A DNA stretch of 5,821 nucleotides, from assembly GCA_026997055.1 (NCBI GenBank), contig JALWJU010000198.1:1-5821 (forward strand), given 5' to 3'. Of the stretch, positions 4,927 through 5,821 are shown piece after piece. The stretch is from Paracoccaceae bacterium. Lineage in GTDB: Bacteria > Pseudomonadota > Alphaproteobacteria > Rhodobacterales > Rhodobacteraceae. A program made the translations under genes and the position numbers. A model generated the notes under the pieces. It saw only the letters and a list, made by a program, of their open reading frames with translations, was not told the origin of the DNA and did not search any database. Numbering within the stretch: position 1 is the first letter of the stretch; the number at the start of each line of letters is the position of its first letter.

Positions 4927-5821
4927 CTAAACCAGCCGCTCGACCTCCTTGGCGGCGCGGATGAAATCGGCAAACAGCGGCGCCGGCGCGAAGGGCTTGG
5001 ACTTCAGCTCCGGGTGGAACTGCACGCCGATGAACCACGGGTGATCCTGCCATTCGACGACCTCCGGCAGCCTGCCGTCGGGCGACATGCCGGAAAACTT
5101 CAGCCCCACCGCTTCCAGCGCGTCACGGTATTTCACATCCACCTCGTAGCGGTGGCGGTGGCGCTCCTCGATCTCGGTCGCGCCATATACAGCGGCCACT
5201 TTCGAGCCTTCTTCCAGCACCGCCGTATAGGCGCCCAGCCGCATGGTGCCGCCCTTGTCGTCGGTGTGTTTGCGCCGCACCGTGTAATTGCCCTGCACCC
5301 ATTCCTTCAGGTGGTAAACAACCGGGGTGAAGCGCTTTTTCCCGGCTTCGAGGTCAAATTCCTCGGACCCGGCATCGGTGATTCCGGCAAGGTTGCGCGC
5401 CGCTTCCGTGACCGCGATCTGCATGCCGAGGCAGATGCCCAGATAGGGGATGTTGCGGGTGCGGGCGAATTCCGCCGCCCGGATCATGCCTTCGGTGCCG
5501 CGCTCGCCAAAGCCGCCGGGCACCAGGATGGCGTGAAAATCGGCCAGATGCGGGGCCGGGTCCTCGGTCTCGAAAATTTCGGCATCGACCCATTCGGCGC
5601 TGACCCGCACCCGGTTGGCCATGCCGCCATGGGTGAGCGCCTCGGCGATGGATTTGTAGGCGTCGGTGTGGGAGGTATATTTGCCCACCACCGCCACGCG
5701 CACCTCGCCCTCGGCATTGTGGATGCGGTCCTCGACATCGCGCCAGCGGCTCAGGTCGGGCTTGGGGGCCGGGCTGATGCGAAAGGCATCAAGCACCGCC
5801 TGATCAAGCCCGACCTTGTGG
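4927..5821 (-). CDS. pyrG: CTP synthase, C-terminal part (N-terminus outside the window)
   Basis: CTP synthase makes CTP from UTP, ATP and glutamine, the last step of de novo pyrimidine nucleotide synthesis, in the cytoplasm. The visible 297 codons hold the end of the synthetase domain, the linker (DLSRWRDVEDRIHN) and the whole glutamine amidotransferase domain. Hallmarks are VAVVGKYT at about 42-49 of the visible part, the oxyanion region PGGFGERG at 101-108, the nucleophile Cys130 in GICLGMQ, KGGTMRLGAY at 189-198, ERHRHRYEV at 219-227, and QFHPE with His269 and Glu271. All triad residues are present and the C-terminus is complete, ending ERLV before TAG. Compared with the usual length of about 545, some 250 N-terminal residues lie beyond the right edge. 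The frame is continuous to the edge with no internal break. Confidence 0.98.
   Translation of the reverse strand, partial: HKVGLDQAVLDAFRISPAPKPDLSRWRDVEDRIHNAEGEVRVAVVGKYTSHTDAYKSIAEALTHGGMANRVRVSAEWVDAEIFETEDPAPHLADFHAILVPGGFGERGTEGMIRAAEFARTRNIPYLGICLGMQIAVTEAARNLAGITDAGSEEFDLEAGKKRFTPVVYHLKEWVQGNYTVRRKHTDDKGGTMRLGAYTAVLEEGSKVAAVYGATEIEERHRHRYEVDVKYRDALEAVGLKFSGMSPDGRLPEVVEWQDHPWFIGVQFHPELKSKPFAPAPLFADFIRAAKEVERLV

Overview
The window reads as GC-rich alphaproteobacterial chromosome. The protein sequences look most like the Rhodobacterales (Rhodobacter/Roseobacter/Paracoccus type); this is judged by eye from family resemblance, not by a search. All supported genes lie on the minus strand, so the order of transcription runs from the right end of the window to the left. 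No RNA genes, insertion sequences, CRISPR arrays or attachment sites were seen.

Right part (about 4162-5821): the C-terminal part of CTP synthase (pyrG, running off the right edge), followed after 19 nt by a small DUF1330 protein, which overlaps by ATGA a TerB-fold protein. These three look like one transcript. A stem-loop followed by five U, about 40 nt after the TerB gene, may end it.

Middle and left part (715-4087): a complete polar/basic amino-acid ABC importer of the His/Arg/Lys/opine (PAAT, HAAT) family, in the order ATPase, periplasmic binding protein, first permease, second permease. The binding protein delivers its ligand to a heterodimeric membrane channel made of the two permeases, which is driven by an ATPase dimer. 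The permease genes overlap by ATGA. Between the binding-protein gene and the first permease there is a strong GC hairpin, and the only good Shine-Dalgarno (SD) sequence for the permease lies on its far side.

Left end (1-650): a class I glutamine amidotransferase with a complete Cys-His-Glu triad, running off the left edge. It follows the transporter after 64 nt that hold a perfect 12-bp palindrome and a possible weak promoter. It may act on an imported gamma-glutamyl or amide compound, but that is inference from position only.

Most of this is ordinary metabolism and transport. The points most worth a second look are the hairpin-bridged ribosome binding site, the palindrome before the amidotransferase, the paired cysteines on the predicted outer face of both permeases, and the transporter-amidotransferase pairing.
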